Positions 6,130-7,027 of a stretch of DNA of 7,027 nt are shown here, in pieces. Origin of the DNA: Nitrospira sp. UBA6909 (lineage in GTDB: Bacteria > Nitrospirota > Nitrospiria > Nitrospirales > Nitrospiraceae); assembly GCA_002451055.1 (NCBI GenBank), contig DKBD01000134.1:4786-11812 (forward strand), written 5' to 3'. Below the pieces are notes generated by a model. That model ran no database searches. It was not told where the DNA came from and worked only from the letters and a program-made list of their open reading frames with translations. The translations under genes and the position numbers were made by a program. Position 1 is the first letter of the stretch. Each line of letters opens with the position of its first letter.

Positions 6130-7027
6130 CTGCGTCCACATTCCTGATACACAAGATCATGGATCAGTGGGCGAAATGCCTTAATCCCATCATTCCTTCT
6201 CGTAGGATGCACACGATTCGAGAGTAAGACCACTTCCAACTCGCAGACCGGATCGATCCAGACAGAGGTCCCGGTATACCCAAGATGGCCGAACGATCGG
6301 TTTGAAAAGTGTCGCCCTGACGAAGAAGGAGGCGATGGGGTATCCCATCCCAACGCCCAGCTGGATTCGGATCCTCCGTTTTGTCGTTTCGAAAAGTCTT
6401 GCACGACATCGGGAAGAAGCATCGAATGTCTATGGTGGTAGGCCGCCAGCCAGGCTCCCGTAACGGCAAGGACCGCCTCGGCGGTCCCGAACAACCCCGC
6501 ATGCCCCGCCACCCCTCCGAGTGCTGCGGCATTCTCGTCATGGACCTCACCGCGTAAAAGACGTCTCCTCCAGGGATCCCACTCGGTGGGTGCGATCAGC
6601 CCGCTCATCGAAGACGTTTGGCCCGAACTTCCTTGATCCATTGGAAAATAACACAATGGATCTGCCTTCGTCGGTTGGACGACATGCTCCTGGACGAACC
6701 GATCGAGCCGCATGCCGCTCAAGCGTTCAATCACCGCTCCAAGCAACATAAACCCCAGATCACTATACAGGCTCCGCTCGCCTCTGGGATACATCAAGGC
6801 TTCCCGTCTGATCAATTGCAGCACCTGCGCGATGGCACGCGATCGATCTTCCTGCGACGATGGAAGCACGGCATTCGAACTGAGCTGTTCATAGAATCCG
6901 CGCCAGCCCGGAAGGCCTGAACTGTGGGTTAATAATTGCCGGAGGGTTGCAGGCCCGACTGCCGCACCCTCCAATTCCGGCAGCATCGAGTCGATTGGAT
7001 CATCGAGCGCACATCGGCCGGCTTGGA
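6126..7027 (-). CDS. Beta-lactamase-family serine hydrolase (YfeW/PBP4B-like), N-terminus beyond window edge
   Basis: About 299 C-terminal residues are visible; the frame stays open to the window edge (QAGRCALDDPIDSMLPEL precedes the first internal Met, at 6984-6986), so that Met is not the start. Visible class C beta-lactamase / PBP landmarks: LDDPIDSMLPEL; the LLTHSSGLPGW loop just after; the Tyr motif as YSD in LYSDLGFMLLG (Tyr codon 6765-6767; YxN in many relatives); GEVHDENAAALGGVAGHAGLFG; and GHLGYTGTSVWIDP, where HLG stands for the KTG box. The catalytic SxxK motif would lie outside the window. The VHDENA and AGHAGLF phrases resemble E. coli YfeW (PBP4B) and related serine hydrolases rather than resistance enzymes, so a D-Ala-D-Ala peptidase, esterase or peptidoglycan-recycling role is more likely than antibiotic degradation. 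Localisation cannot be judged without the N-terminus. The stop overlaps the convergent gene's stop (TTAG, 6126-6129). Confidence 0.9.
   Translation of the reverse strand, partial: QAGRCALDDPIDSMLPELEGAAVGPATLRQLLTHSSGLPGWRGFYEQLSSNAVLPSSQEDRSRAIAQVLQLIRREALMYPRGERSLYSDLGFMLLGAVIERLSGMRLDRFVQEHVVQPTKADPLCYFPMDQGSSGQTSSMSGLIAPTEWDPWRRRLLRGEVHDENAAALGGVAGHAGLFGTAEAVLAVTGAWLAAYHHRHSMLLPDVVQDFSKRQNGGSESSWALGWDTPSPPSSSGRHFSNRSFGHLGYTGTSVWIDPVCELEVVLLSNRVHPTRRNDGIKAFRPLIHDLVYQECGRS

Noticed and set aside
5827..6141. Minus-strand open frame (104 codons) opposite the small plus-strand gene
   Set aside because: The plus-strand frame has a strong GGAGGAG, a TATAAT promoter and a coherent helix pattern. 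The minus frame has AGGA directly abutting its ATG and no recognisable fold.
6126..6986. Serine hydrolase starting at the Met at 6986
   Set aside because: Upstream in-frame residues (LDDPIDS before the Met) match the conserved family sequence, so the true start is beyond the window.

Overview
The window reads as ordinary chromosomal DNA from a free-living Gram-negative-type bacterium. The protein sequences and the mix of genes (MEP isoprenoid pathway, type IV pilus assembly with a PilS/PilR pair, PgsA) look most like Nitrospira (Nitrospirota) to me. That is recognition from memory, not a search, so the genus is tentative. I see no mobile element, CRISPR array, tRNA or rRNA, and no frameshifted gene. 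The genes at both window edges are cut by the window itself.

Layout. Five genes run on the minus strand from about 5663 down to 1, in transcription order pgsA, pilC, pilS, pilR, ispE. pgsA (5121-5663) makes the phosphatidylglycerol-phosphate precursor of anionic membrane lipids. After a 144-base gap with a good sigma70-type promoter comes pilC (3762-4976), the inner-membrane platform protein of a type IV pilus or type II secretion machine. A 204-base gap follows, then pilS (1863-3557, six membrane segments, PAS, histidine kinase) and pilR (493-1878, sigma54-activating response regulator), which overlap by 16 bases. ispE (1-500, partial) overlaps the end of pilR by 8 bases, so an essential isoprenoid gene appears translationally tied to a pilus regulator.

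Divergent from pgsA, on the plus strand, is a small gene (5812-6129) for a 105-residue protein that I cannot assign to a named family; its C-terminal two thirds look like a winged helix-turn-helix. The 148-base gap between the two starts holds a promoter for each direction. The small gene ends tail-to-tail with a partial minus-strand gene (6126-7027) for a beta-lactamase-fold serine hydrolase resembling YfeW/PBP4B; their stop codons overlap by 4 bases.

How they work together. PilS probably senses a membrane signal and phosphorylates PilR, which would activate sigma54-dependent pilus genes elsewhere. PilC is part of the machine those genes build. No pilA, pilB or pilT is present here. I found no convincing novel system. 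The points most worth a second look are the pilR-ispE coupling, the small putative regulator divergent from pgsA, and the structured leaders around pilC and pilS.
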